DNA of 64,000 nucleotides from Mesorhizobium prunaredense (GTDB lineage Bacteria > Pseudomonadota > Alphaproteobacteria > Rhizobiales > Rhizobiaceae), in NCBI RefSeq assembly GCF_900156895.1, contig NZ_FTPD01000006.1, forward strand, positions 365,667-429,666, given 5' to 3'. The notes under the pieces are model-generated. The model was not told the origin of the DNA, made no database searches, and was given only the letters and a program-made list of their open reading frames with translations. Shown here piece after piece: positions 49,055-57,814 of the stretch. The stretch's first letter is position 1. Each line of letters starts with the position of its first letter. Made by a program: the position numbers and the translations under genes.

Positions 49055-49503
49055 TCAGAACGCCTTGCCGATGCGCGCGTCGACCGATTGGCGGTTGCCG
49101 CCGCGGATCACGAAGAAGAACAGGATCGCCGCCCATAGAAGCGATTTTTCGGCACCCGAAAAGCCCTCGCCCAGGGTGACCCAGTGGAACCAGACCGTGA
49201 CCAGAAGCACGAACATTCCGGCGAACGCGGCCGGGCGGGTCAAGAGACCGATGGCGATGAAGATGCCGCCGAAGAACTCGGTGCAGGCCAGCAGCACCGA
49301 CCCGCGCCAGGATAGAAGCCGAGGCCTTCGACCATCTCGGCGGTGCCGAGCGGGTCGGTGATCTTGCCAGAGCCATGGATGGTGAGGAAGATGCCGGCCA
49401 CGGCGCGCAGGATGGTTTCAGAGGTGGTGTTCAGCGCCGCGTAGAGGCTGCCAAGGGCCGGAACGAAAAGATTGGTGCTGGGATTGTCGGTGCTTGCGGC
49501 CAT
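49055..49503 (-). pseudogene. DoxX-family membrane protein, interrupted by a frameshift
   Basis: Two overlapping frames together make one DoxX protein. The N-terminal part is 'SETILRAVAGIFLTIHGSGK' through 'EMVEGLGFYPGA'. The C-terminal part resumes in another frame as 'SVLLACTEFFGGIFIAIGLL' and ends 'RQSVDARIGKAF'. The switch is at about 49301-49305, where loss of one base (for example a T giving GCGTGGTCG in sense) would explain it. DoxX proteins are four-TM proteins linked to sulfur or redox stress. The break may be a real mutation or a sequencing error. Confidence 0.75.
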
Positions 49504-49610
49504 TGGGGTTCCTCTTTTGCTGCTCCGCGCAAACAGCCGCCACCCCAGTCAAAGTCAAATGAACAAAAGTTGACCGGGAAATGCATGTACTATCAGATGC
49601 GGGAGAGCCC

Positions 49611-49644
49611 GGAAAAACCCAGCCGACGCGGGGTTTTCGGGAGA
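49611..49644. terminator. GC-rich hairpin, possible terminator
   Basis: CCCGGAAAAACCC pairs with GGGGTTTTCGGG across an AGCCGACGC loop. It lies in the 239-bp gap between the broken doxX and the Ldh2-type gene. It has no long U-tract, so termination is uncertain. Confidence 0.4.
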
Positions 49645-49742
49645 CTTCTGTTTTCCGAAACGTGGCTCGACGAGGCAGCCTGGGCGTAACGGCAAGTACG
49701 CCCGCTGTCGCGTGATCAACTATCCGAAAGGTGTGGACGTCT

Positions 49743-50744
49743 TCAGGAAGAATACCGGGCGGCGAATTCGGAGATGCGCTCCACCACGGCTTTCGGAGCC
49801 GTTATGCCCCGTGCCGCTGCCTTCTCCGCCGCTTCGGCCCGGGCACGGCCGGGCACATGCACGCCGTAGCGGCGGCGCAACCGGTCGAGTTGATCTTTCA
49901 TGCGCTTCTCGAAATTCGGATCGAGCAGCTTGGGCTCGACGGCCAGCACGAAGAGGCCGGTTCCGGGACTGTCCGGGCCGTCGGTGAACCATGGCGCATC
50001 GAGTGACCAGTTGGCGCCCGACAGGCCCGCCGCCAGCACTTCGACCATCAGTGCGATGTTGGCGCCGCGCTGGCCGCCGAAGGCAAGCATCGCGCCTTTC
50101 ATGGCGGCGGCGGGATCGGTGGTCGGGTTGCCGCTCGCGTCCAGTGCCCAGCCTTCTGGAATTCTCTCGCCGTCCTCGGCCGCCTTGCGGATGTTGACGA
50201 AGGCGGTGGCGCTCGATGACTGGTCGATCACCAGCGGCGCTCCGTCGGCAGCGGGCGCGGCGAAGGACATCGGGTTGGTGCAATAGACCGGCTTGACCGA
50301 GCCGGAGCCGGCAAGCACGGCCGGTCCATTGGTCGCGGCGAAGGACACCAGCCCCTGCGCGGCCAGCCGTCCGGTGAAATAGCCGAGCGCGCCGCATGTA
50401 TAGGCGTTCTTCTGCGAAAAGATGGCGACGCCGAACAGGCGCGCCGCTTTGGCGAGATCGTCGATGGTGCGGTCGAAGCCGGTATGCGCCAGACCGCCGC
50501 GCGCGTCGGAGAGATAGATCGCCAAAGCCGGCCTGGTGATGAACGGCTCGGCCTTGCCGTCGATGCGGCCGGCCTCCAGCGCTTCGAGATAGTCGATGAA
50601 ATGCGCCAGTCCGACCGTCGACAGACCTTCTGTCTCGGCCGCTACGATGGAGGCTGCGAGCGACTGCGCCGCTTCCTCATTGGCGCCGGCGCCGAGCGCC
50701 GCCATTCGGCACAGCCCTGTCGCCTGCTCGAGACTGAGTTGCAT
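49743..50744 (-). CDS. Ldh2-family (malate/lactate-type) NAD(P)H oxidoreductase
   Basis: A 333-residue enzyme of the Ldh2/MDH2 family, which includes delta1-piperideine/pyrroline-2-carboxylate reductase and diketogulonate reductase. Landmarks: 'VGLAHFIDYLEALEAGRI', 'ARLFGVAIFSQKNAYTCGALGYFTGRLA', 'GSVKPVYCTNPMSFAAP' and 'PEGWALDASGNPTTDP'. It is the last gene of a minus-strand unit with a polar amino acid ABC transporter 35 bp upstream. In that setting a role in reducing a cyclic imino acid or 2-oxo acid from an imported amino acid is reasonable, but it is not proven. Confidence 0.83.
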   Translation of the reverse strand: MQLSLEQATGLCRMAALGAGANEEAAQSLAASIVAAETEGLSTVGLAHFIDYLEALEAGRIDGKAEPFITRPALAIYLSDARGGLAHTGFDRTIDDLAKAARLFGVAIFSQKNAYTCGALGYFTGRLAAQGLVSFAATNGPAVLAGSGSVKPVYCTNPMSFAAPAADGAPLVIDQSSSATAFVNIRKAAEDGERIPEGWALDASGNPTTDPAAAMKGAMLAFGGQRGANIALMVEVLAAGLSGANWSLDAPWFTDGPDSPGTGLFVLAVEPKLLDPNFEKRMKDQLDRLRRRYGVHVPGRARAEAAEKAAARGITAPKAVVERISEFAARYSS

Positions 50745-50779
50745 TTCGTAAGTCCTGAATTCGTGACACTGTCTCGATG

Positions 50780-51592
50780 TCAGCCGAGCCGGTTCGGAAT
50801 CCGCGCCTCGAGCCGGCGGAAGCCGAAGACCAGGATACCGGTGATGGCCATATAGACCAACGCCAGAAGCAGCAAGGGTTCGTAGGTGACGAACAGATCC
50901 TGGCGCACCCGCGAGGCTACTGCATAGATGTCGACCATGGTTATGGTCGCCACCAGCGGTGTTGCCTTCAGCTGGAGGACGGTTTCGCCGGCCAGCGTCG
51001 GCAGCGCCCGGTGGATCGCCTGCGGAAGCCATACTCGCCTGAACATTTTCCAACGGCTCATGCCGAAAGCTCGGGCCGCCTCGAGTTGACCTTTCGGTAC
51101 GCCTGCGAAGGCGCCACGCATTACTTCGCCTTCGTAGCCAGCATAGGAAATCGTCAGCGAAAGAACCGCGTAGGGCCATGCCTGCCTGAGAATGGGCCAG
51201 AGGAACGACTCGCGTATCCACGGAAATTGTGGAAACAGCGAACCGAGTCCGAAGTAGAGCAGCCAGAGCTGGAGCAGCAGCGGCGTACCACGAATAACCG
51301 TGCAGAACACCTTGGCCGGAACCCTCAGAATCGGCGGGCCGATCACCTGCGCGAGGCCTAGGGGGATAGCGAGCGCGATGCCCAGAGCCGACGTCACCAC
51401 CAGCAGCCATATGGTCCGCCATATGCCCTGCAAAGCCAGCGGCAGATAGGTGGGCAGCCAATCCCAGCGCATGAGGAAAATCGACGCCAATACGATAACC
51501 AGCGCGATCAGGATCAGCACTATCCGATGTGGCCGCATCCAGAGCGAAGCTCGGGCGGCGGCGTTAATGACCGGGGTTTCGGCAGCCGCCAT
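50780..51592 (-). CDS. Polar amino acid ABC transporter permease (HisM/ArtM type)
   Basis: A 270-residue permease with a BPD inner-membrane domain: about five TM helices, 'GIWRTIWLLVVTSALGIALAIPLGLAQV' and the EAA loop 'VPKGQLEAARAFGMSRWKMFRRVWLPQAIHRALPTLAGETVLQLKATPLV'. The N-terminal 40 residues form an extra helix. Its ATG overlaps the stop of the upstream permease by one base. It forms a heterodimeric channel with that permease. Confidence 0.9.
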   Translation of the reverse strand: MAAAETPVINAAARASLWMRPHRIVLILIALVIVLASIFLMRWDWLPTYLPLALQGIWRTIWLLVVTSALGIALAIPLGLAQVIGPPILRVPAKVFCTVIRGTPLLLQLWLLYFGLGSLFPQFPWIRESFLWPILRQAWPYAVLSLTISYAGYEGEVMRGAFAGVPKGQLEAARAFGMSRWKMFRRVWLPQAIHRALPTLAGETVLQLKATPLVATITMVDIYAVASRVRQDLFVTYEPLLLLALVYMAITGILVFGFRRLEARIPNRLG

Positions 51593-52407
51593 CAGTGCGA
51601 TCCCGCGATCGAAGGCATGCCGCGTCGCGCCCAGCGCTCAACACGCCCGATGACGACGTTGGAGACGAGGGTCAGAACGAGATAGAGCGCGCCCGCCGCC
51701 ATGAAGAAGGTGAAATAAGCCTTCGTCGCGCCGGCTGCCGTCCGTGTGGTTTGCGTCAGTTCATTGACGCCGACGATCGCGAGAAGCGCGGTGTCCTTGG
51801 TGGCGATCAGCCACAGATTTGCCAGCCCTGGGATGGCGAAGGGCAGCATCGCAGGTAGCGTGATACGCCTGAGAAGCAGGCCGGGGGGCATTCCATACGC
51901 CCGCGCGGCTTCGATCTGGCCCTGCGGAATGCCGAGAATCGCGCCGCGCAAGACTTCGGTAGAGTAGGCGCCCTGCACGACCCCCAGCACGCCTATGCCG
52001 GCGACAACACCGTTGATATCGATTGCGGCATGGCCGAGCGCGGTGAGCAACTGGTTGATGAGGTCGGTACCAGCGAAATAAAGCAGCAGGATCAGCACCA
52101 GTTCGGGCACGGCGCGGACCACGGTGGTGTAGACTTCCAGCAGGTCACGGACCACCGGCCCACCATAGAGCTTGCCATAAGCGCCGCCGATGCCGATCAC
52201 GAGACCGACTCCAAAGGAACCGAAAGCAATTCCGACGGAGTTTGCCAGCCCATGCAGAAGGCTGAGACCCCTGCCATTCGGCGGCTGGAAGGAGAGCAAT
52301 TCCAGCGAACTGGCTCCGAAAATGGTGGCGAGAACGTCGCTCAGCTTATGTCCCCTAGACTTCCGGGTTGAGGCGGCGCCAATGATGTAGCAAGCCGGAC
52401 GTGCCAT
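51592..52407 (-). CDS. Polar amino acid ABC transporter permease (HisQ/ArtQ type)
   Basis: A permease of up to 271 residues with 'GLANSVGIAFGSFGVGLVIGIGGAYGK' and the EAA loop 'IPQGQIEAARAYGMPPGLLLRRITLPAMLPFAIPGLANLWLIATKDTALLA'. The only ATG that opens the frame is at 52407. It gives a 20-residue non-family leader; homology begins near 'LSDVLATIFG'. A CTG at 52345 with TAGGGGA seven bases before it is a possible true start. It is followed by HisM with a one-base overlap and sits 44 bp after the binding-protein gene. Confidence 0.87.
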   Translation of the reverse strand: MARPACYIIGAASTRKSRGHKLSDVLATIFGASSLELLSFQPPNGRGLSLLHGLANSVGIAFGSFGVGLVIGIGGAYGKLYGGPVVRDLLEVYTTVVRAVPELVLILLLYFAGTDLINQLLTALGHAAIDINGVVAGIGVLGVVQGAYSTEVLRGAILGIPQGQIEAARAYGMPPGLLLRRITLPAMLPFAIPGLANLWLIATKDTALLAIVGVNELTQTTRTAAGATKAYFTFFMAAGALYLVLTLVSNVVIGRVERWARRGMPSIAGSH

Positions 52408-52451
52408 CGCGACGATGGCGGCTAGGCATGCCCGGCTTGATGCCGCTGCCG

Positions 52452-53246
52452 TCAGTTGGACTGCGACTCTTCGCCGTAGATGTCGAAGTCGAAGTACTTC
52501 TTGGTGATTTCGGCATACTTGCCATTGGCGCGGATGGCCTTGATTGCGGCATTGAGCTTATCCTTGAGCTCGGTGTCGCCTTGGCGTACGCCGGCGCCGA
52601 CGCCAGGCCCGAGCACCTCAAGGTCCGGTGCGACATAACCTTTGAGGTCGCAGCACGCTTTGCCTTGATCTGACTTCAAAAATGCGTCGAGCGCGATCGA
52701 ATCGGCCTGAGTGGCATCGATCCGGCCGGCGGCGAGATCCTGATTTGCCTCGTCCTGCGTCTGGTATTCTTTGATCTCGGCAGCATCGGTGAAGTGCTTC
52801 TTGGCGTAAGCAGCGTGCACCGTGGACGCCTGAACGCCGACTATCTTGGCTTTCAGCCCCTCTGACGTCGCATCGAATTTCTGATCCTTGGCGCCGATCA
52901 CCGCAGTCGGCGTATTGTAGTATTTCTCCGAAAAATCGATTTCCTTCTTGCGTTCGTCGGTAATGGACATCGAATTCATGATCGCGTCGATCTTCTTGGT
53001 TTTAAGCGCCGGGATAAGGCCGTCCCACGGGATTGGCGTCAATACGCAATCCAGCTTGGCTTCGCCGCAGATGGCGTTGACGATGTCTACTTCCCATCCA
53101 CCCCAGTTGCCGGAAGCATCCTGCGAGTAAAACGGCGGATAGGCTTCAGGCGAAAAACCCACCTTGATCTGTTCGGCGCTTGCCGAAAATGCGCCCGACA
53201 ACGCGATCAGCGTGGCCGCGAGCGCCGTTTTGAGAAAAGGTTTCAT
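52452..53246 (-). CDS. Periplasmic amino acid-binding protein (Lys/Arg/Orn-like)
   Basis: A 264-residue binding protein with a classic Sec signal ('MKPFLKTALAATLIALSGAFSASA'). The SBP_bac_3 body carries 'KVGFSPEAYPPFYSQDASGNWGGWEVDIVNAIC', 'VLTPIPWDGLIPALKTKKIDAIMNSMSITDERKKEIDFSEKYY' and 'GVQASTVHAAYAKKHF'. These resemble the lysine/arginine/ornithine-histidine binding group, so a basic amino acid or guanidino compound is the probable ligand. GGGAGAAC precedes the ATG. It sits between the ATPase and permease genes in one operon. Confidence 0.9.
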   Translation of the reverse strand: MKPFLKTALAATLIALSGAFSASAEQIKVGFSPEAYPPFYSQDASGNWGGWEVDIVNAICGEAKLDCVLTPIPWDGLIPALKTKKIDAIMNSMSITDERKKEIDFSEKYYNTPTAVIGAKDQKFDATSEGLKAKIVGVQASTVHAAYAKKHFTDAAEIKEYQTQDEANQDLAAGRIDATQADSIALDAFLKSDQGKACCDLKGYVAPDLEVLGPGVGAGVRQGDTELKDKLNAAIKAIRANGKYAEITKKYFDFDIYGEESQSN

Positions 53247-53301
53247 TTTTTCAGTTCTCCCGTTTTTTGGTTTTGACGTTCCCATCTGCTTTTCTCGCAA
53301 G

Positions 53302-54117
53302 TCATCCAACATTGCGCAGAAATTGCTTCAGCCTTTCGGATTTGGGCGCGCCGAAGATCTGCTCCGGCGGCCCTTCTTCCTCGACCAGCCCGTTGTAGAG
53401 GTAGACGACATGTGATGCGACCTCGCGGGCGAACTTCATCTCGTGGGTCACCAGCACCATGGTGCGGCCCTCGCGCGCCAGATCGCCGATCACCTTCAGC
53501 ACCTCGCCGATCAGTTCCGGGTCAAGCGCCGAGGTCGGCTCGTCGAACAGCATGACGCGCGGATTGATGGCCAGCGCCCGGGCGATGGCCGCACGCTGCT
53601 GCTGGCCGCCCGACAGATAGGCCGGATAGACATCGCGCTTTTCGGCCAGGCCGACGCGGGCGAGCAACTTTTCGGCCTCGGCGATGGCCACGTCGCGCTT
53701 GACGCCCAGAACATGCACCGGAACCTCGATGACGTTCTCGATCAGTGTCATGTGGCTCCACAAATTGAAATTCTGGAAGACCATGCCGAGCTTGGAGCGG
53801 ATGCGCTCGATCTGCTTGCGGTCGGCGGGAACGGTGTGGCCATGGCTGTCGGCCTTCATCCGGATCTCCTCGCCATTGACGCGGACGATCCCGCTGGTCG
53901 GATTCTCCAGGCAATTGATGCAGCGCAGCAGCGTCGACTTGCCCGAGCCGCTGCCGCCGATGATGGCGATGACCTCACCGTCGCGTGCCGACAGCGAAAC
54001 GCCTTTCAGCACATGCAGTTCGCCGAATCTTTTATGCAGGTTCTCGACATGGATGGCTTCGGCGGCGTCGTTCTGCGCCGTGTACTTCAGGGCGGGGGCC
54101 GTGCCTTGCGCGATCAC
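53302..54117 (-). CDS. Polar amino acid ABC transporter ATPase (HisP/GlnQ type)
   Basis: A 271-residue ATPase: Walker A 'GGSGSGKST', Q-loop 'VFQNFNLWSHMTLIENV', signature 'LSGGQQQRAAIARALA', Walker B 'VMLFDEPTSALDPE', and H-loop 'TMVLVTHEMKFAREV'. The insert 'DSHGHTVPADRKQIERIRSKLG' is typical of HisP-type enzymes. It starts at a GTG and has no better downstream start. It is the first gene of the minus-strand transporter operon, facing the hydrolase-decarboxylase pair on the plus strand. Confidence 0.92.
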   Translation of the reverse strand: MIAQGTAPALKYTAQNDAAEAIHVENLHKRFGELHVLKGVSLSARDGEVIAIIGGSGSGKSTLLRCINCLENPTSGIVRVNGEEIRMKADSHGHTVPADRKQIERIRSKLGMVFQNFNLWSHMTLIENVIEVPVHVLGVKRDVAIAEAEKLLARVGLAEKRDVYPAYLSGGQQQRAAIARALAINPRVMLFDEPTSALDPELIGEVLKVIGDLAREGRTMVLVTHEMKFAREVASHVVYLYNGLVEEEGPPEQIFGAPKSERLKQFLRNVG

Positions 54118-54287
54118 CTTTGGGGTGCCTCATGAAGTGGCTGGACCCGTCGCTGCTGGAATTTTTTACCCATTACCATCACTGGACAGACTTCTCATTC
54201 TCAAGATGGACCGTTCCGCTTGCCTCCGTCAACCATGCTTTTTGGACCATTGATCACGCCTCGCTGAGTGGCTATTGGCTGGATGGG
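54118..54287. promoter_or_regulatory. Probable divergent promoter region of the guanidino-type locus
   Basis: If the plus-strand gene starts at 54288, this 170-bp gap is the shared promoter. It is distinctly richer in A and T than the genes on each side (for example GGAATTTTTTACCCATTACC). An open frame from ATG 54132 crosses it, but the peptide there does not look like the family. Confidence 0.45.
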
Positions 54288-55181
54288 ATGTTTCAGGAGC
54301 ACTTGGTGGGTAAAGCATACGGGTCGCAGTCCATGGCCGGACCCCTGCAGCGCGTGCTGATGCGGTCCGCCGCAAGCGCCATGGCCCGCGCCAAAGCATC
54401 GGAATGGCACTATGGTGCGGACTTCGATCCGCAAAAGGCCGCCGCCCAGCATGAGGCGCTGACGACGCTGGTTCTGGCATCCGGCGCCGCGATCGAATGG
54501 CTGACCGACGCCGATGACGGGCTTGCCGATTCGGTCTTCACGCATGATCCTTCGTTGATGACCGACCACGGCGCCATCATCCTTGCCATGGGCAAGGCGC
54601 TGCGCCGGGCCGAGCCCGGCCTGCACGAGGCGGCCTACAAGCGCATGGGCGTGCCTATCCTCGGCCGCATCGAGCCTCCTGGACAGGTCGAGGGCGGCGA
54701 TTGCGTCTGGGTGGATTCACGGACCCTGGCCGTCGGCCGCGGCGTGCGCACCAACCAGGACGGTATCCAGCAACTCGCCAACCTGCTCACCCCCAAGGGT
54801 ATCCAGGTCTATGGCTACGACCTGCCGCTCTGGCATGGCGAGGACGCCTGCCTGCATCTGATGTCGGTGATCAGTCCACTCGCCGACGATCTGGCGCTGG
54901 TCTATGCACCGCTTTTGCCGGCTGCCTTCTACCAGATGCTGCGGGCGCGAGGCATTCGCCTGGTCGAAGGCGACGCCGGGGAGTTCTTCGCCTCCAACGG
55001 CCTCAGCCTCAATGTGCTGCCGACCGCGCCGCGCGAGGTGATCGCCGTTGCCGGCTTTCCGAAGACGGCGGCGGCCATGGCGACCGCCGGCTGCAGAGTT
55101 TCGACCTTCGAGGCGGACGCGCTGTGCATCGCCTGCGAGGGCGGACCGACCTGCCTCACACGTCCAGTGCTCAGACAATGA
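54288..55181 (+). CDS. Amidinotransferase/dimethylargininase-superfamily guanidino hydrolase
   Basis: A 297-residue member of the guanidino-group modifying fold (arginine deiminase, DDAH, amidinotransferases). Catalytic marks are visible: 'FTHDP' with Asp87, 'EGGD' (135-138), 'GRGVRTNQDGI' (substrate Arg region), His190 in 'CLHLMSVISP' and the nucleophile Cys289 in 'GGPTCLTRP'. The enzyme should cut or transfer at a guanidino carbon. I prefer the start at 54288, preceded by GGATGGG; an upstream ATG (54132) would add 52 unfamiliar residues and leave only 14 bp to the opposite gene. The stop overlaps the next gene by ATGA. Confidence 0.82.
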   Translation: MFQEHLVGKAYGSQSMAGPLQRVLMRSAASAMARAKASEWHYGADFDPQKAAAQHEALTTLVLASGAAIEWLTDADDGLADSVFTHDPSLMTDHGAIILAMGKALRRAEPGLHEAAYKRMGVPILGRIEPPGQVEGGDCVWVDSRTLAVGRGVRTNQDGIQQLANLLTPKGIQVYGYDLPLWHGEDACLHLMSVISPLADDLALVYAPLLPAAFYQMLRARGIRLVEGDAGEFFASNGLSLNVLPTAPREVIAVAGFPKTAAAMATAGCRVSTFEADALCIACEGGPTCLTRPVLRQ

Positions 55182-56758
55182 CGACGGTCGGCGAAGCGCT
55201 CATCACTTTGCTCGAAGCCCATGATGTCGACACGGTCTTCGGCATTCCGGGTGTGCATACGGTCGAACTCTATCGCGGCTTGGCGCGCTCGAAGATTCGC
55301 CACGTCACCCCGCGTCATGAACAGGGCGCCGGGTTCATGGCCGACGGCTATGCGCGCGCCGGCGGCAGGCCCGGCATCGCCTTCGTCATCACCGGACCGG
55401 GGCTGACCAACACCATCACCGCCATGGGCCAGGCCCGTGCCGATTCGGTTCCGATGCTGGTGATTTCGGGCGTCAACGCCACGCCGACACTGGGCAAGGG
55501 CCTTGGCCATCTGCACGAACTGCCCGACCAGCGCGGCATGATGGAAAAGGTCGCGCTGTTTTCGCACCGTGTCACCGACGCCGACGAACTGCCGGGCGTT
55601 CTTGCCCGCGCTTTCGCCCTGTTTTCGTCGTCGCGTCCGGGCCCGGTCCATATCGAGATCCCGACCGATATCATGGTCAAGCCGGCCGACGGCATCGCCG
55701 CTTTGCTGGCGAATGTCGCGCCGCCCGAACCGGATCCGGCGGCGATAACAGAGTCGGCAAAACTTTGCGCGGCTGCCCGCCGCCCGCTGATCCTTGCCGG
55801 CGGCGGCGCCAAGAGAGCCGAAACGCCGTTGCAGCGCCTTGCCGAAAGGCTGGGAGCGCCGGTTGTCCAGACGGCCAATGCCCGCGGCCTGCTGCACCGC
55901 CATCCGCTCGGCGTGCCGGCCAGCCCCAGTCTGAAGGCGGTGCGTGCATTGATAGCCGAGGCCGATCTGGTCATTGCCGCCGGCACCGAATTCGGCCCGA
56001 CCGACTACGACGGATATAGCGACGGTGGCTTTGTCCTGCCGTCCAATCTGATCCGCATCGACATCGGCGCCGACCAGCTTGCCCGCCGGCCCGCCCGGAT
56101 TTCGATCCATGCCGATTGCGGCGCAGCACTCGAGGCGCTGCTTGTCGAGATTGGTGCGGACCAGCCGCCATCGGGCGACGGTCAGGCTCGCGCCGCTGCG
56201 ACAAGGCAAGCAGCCTTTGCCGAAATGACCCCGGCCCTCCAGGCGCAAACCCGCGCCGTCGAGATGATCCGCGATGCATTGCCGGGCTCGATCATCGTCG
56301 GCGATTCGACCCAGCCGGTCTATGCCGCCAACCTCTATTACGATCACGATCGTCCGGGCGGCTGGTTCAACGCCGCAACCGGCTTCGGCGCGCTGGGCTA
56401 TGGTCCGCCGGCGGCGATCGGCGCGGCCCTTGCCGTGCCTGATGCGCCGGTCGTTTGTCTCACCGGCGACGGTGGTTTCCAGTTCACGCTGCCGGAGCTT
56501 GGCGCCGCGCTCGACGCTGCGGCGCCGGTGATCTTCGTCGTGTGGAACAATCTCGGCTATCGCGAAATCGAAACCTCGATGCTCGATGTCGGCGTCGAGC
56601 CGGTCGGCGTCTCACCCGCGCCGCCTGATTTCTGCAAGCTGGCCGAGGCCTATGGCATTGCCGCGGAGCGGATTGTTGGTATCGACGATCTGGCGGACGC
56701 ACTCAAGCGCGCGCGTGCGACCGGACTGCCGTATGTCATCGAGATCACCGTCGATTGA
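55178..56758 (+). CDS. ThDP-dependent decarboxylase, 5-guanidino-2-oxopentanoate decarboxylase-like
   Basis: A 526-residue enzyme of the acetolactate synthase fold. The catalytic Glu48 lies in 'RHEQGAGFMADGYARA', 'ITGPGLTNTITAMGQARADSVPMLVISG' follows, and the ThDP-binding motif is 'GDGGFQFTLPELGAALDAAAPVIFVVWNN' from residue 430. It lacks the FAD/regulatory extras of true acetolactate synthase. The closest named function I recognise is the AruI type, decarboxylating 2-ketoarginine to 4-guanidinobutyraldehyde in the arginine transaminase pathway. Coupling to a guanidino hydrolase by ATGA overlap supports that. Exact substrate remains an inference. Confidence 0.82.
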   Translation: MTTVGEALITLLEAHDVDTVFGIPGVHTVELYRGLARSKIRHVTPRHEQGAGFMADGYARAGGRPGIAFVITGPGLTNTITAMGQARADSVPMLVISGVNATPTLGKGLGHLHELPDQRGMMEKVALFSHRVTDADELPGVLARAFALFSSSRPGPVHIEIPTDIMVKPADGIAALLANVAPPEPDPAAITESAKLCAAARRPLILAGGGAKRAETPLQRLAERLGAPVVQTANARGLLHRHPLGVPASPSLKAVRALIAEADLVIAAGTEFGPTDYDGYSDGGFVLPSNLIRIDIGADQLARRPARISIHADCGAALEALLVEIGADQPPSGDGQARAAATRQAAFAEMTPALQAQTRAVEMIRDALPGSIIVGDSTQPVYAANLYYDHDRPGGWFNAATGFGALGYGPPAAIGAALAVPDAPVVCLTGDGGFQFTLPELGAALDAAAPVIFVVWNNLGYREIETSMLDVGVEPVGVSPAPPDFCKLAEAYGIAAERIVGIDDLADALKRARATGLPYVIEITVD

Positions 56759-56921
56759 GTGCTGTGGCAGCGTCTTGGGGATGCGATCCTCGACTGATGG
56801 CCGCCGGCTTGACGCGCGCAAACGACGCCGCGTCATCGAGATTTCGGTTGAGTGATCGCGCGAAAGGCGCGACCTTCGGCGGCGGCGAGCAGCGGCATAT
56901 GAGTGACTGGAGCGGTCGAAG

Positions 56922-57629
56922 ATGACGGATACACTGGACGGCAGGCATGTTGTGGTGACCGGCGGCACCGGAGCGCTCGGTGGCGCGGTTGTCGGCAAAC
57001 TGCTGGAGCAGGGCGCGGTCTGCCATGTGCCCAATGCCCATGCTGCCGCGCCCGCGCATTTTCCCTTCCCGGCACATGAGCGCGTCAGGCTGGCGCACAA
57101 TGTCGATCTCGCCGACCCCGCCAAGGTCGATGCGTTCTACGCCAGTGTTACCGACTTGTGGGCCTCCATCCACCTGGCCGGCGGCTTCACCGCCGCGCCG
57201 GTCGAGAAGATCGAACCCGCGTCCTTTGCCGAAATGATGGACACCAACGCCCGCACCACCTTCCTGTGCTGCCGCGCGGCGATCCGCTCGATGCTGGAAT
57301 CTTCCGTGTCGGGCCGCATCGTCAATGTCACGGCGCGCGCCGGGCTCGACCTGCGGCGCGGTTCCGGCATGGTCGCCTATGCCGCCAGCAAGGCAGCAGT
57401 CGCGGCAATGACGGTGGCGATGGCGGAAGAACTCAAGGGCAAGGGCATCCTGGTCAACGCGGTCGCGCCCTCGACCCTCGACACGCCGGCCACCCGGGCT
57501 GACATGCCGGCCGCCGATTTCGGCAAATGGGTCAGCCTCGAAGCGGCCGCGGAGGCCATCACCTATCTCGCTTCGCCGGCCAATCTGGCGATGAGCGGCA
57601 CGCTGGTACCGCTTTACGGCAGGGCCTGA
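56922..57629 (+). CDS. Short-chain dehydrogenase/reductase
   Basis: A 235-residue classical SDR: 'VVVTGGTGALGGAVVGKLLEQ' (NAD-binding TGxxxGxG), 'IHLAGGF' (the NAG-like position), 'SGRIVNVTARAG' and the catalytic 'YAASKAAV'. It follows the decarboxylase gene by 163 bp on the same strand. It may oxidise or reduce the aldehyde or alcohol made by that enzyme, but no specific reaction is evident. A strong terminator lies 114 bp beyond its stop. Confidence 0.88.
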   Translation: MTDTLDGRHVVVTGGTGALGGAVVGKLLEQGAVCHVPNAHAAAPAHFPFPAHERVRLAHNVDLADPAKVDAFYASVTDLWASIHLAGGFTAAPVEKIEPASFAEMMDTNARTTFLCCRAAIRSMLESSVSGRIVNVTARAGLDLRRGSGMVAYAASKAAVAAMTVAMAEELKGKGILVNAVAPSTLDTPATRADMPAADFGKWVSLEAAAEAITYLASPANLAMSGTLVPLYGRA

Positions 57630-57743
57630 TCTCTCTTTCTGCTTGAGTGCGGATTCTGCTTGAGCGCGGATTTTGCCCAAAATCGCGTCCATCCCCCGGC
57701 AGGCCCGAGGGCAGGCTTTTGGGTCCGATGCTTGGCCACGGTC

Positions 57744-57785
57744 AAACAAAAACCCCGCCGGATCGCTCCGGCGGGGTTTTTGTTT
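57744..57785. terminator. Bidirectional rho-independent terminator
   Basis: AAACAAAAACCCCGCCGGA, a TCGC loop, then TCCGGCGGGGTTTTTGTTT: a perfect 19-bp stem with an A tract on one side and a T tract on the other. It can end both the SDR transcript (plus) and the rpsA transcript (minus). Confidence 0.92.
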
Positions 57786-57814
57786 ACAGGCCGCGCGAGG
57801 CGCGGTTTGCAGAT

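Noticed and set aside
50745..51461. N-terminal extension of the Ldh2-type gene across the permease gene
   Set aside because: The extension is the HisM gene in another frame; the enzyme family starts at the ATG at 50744.
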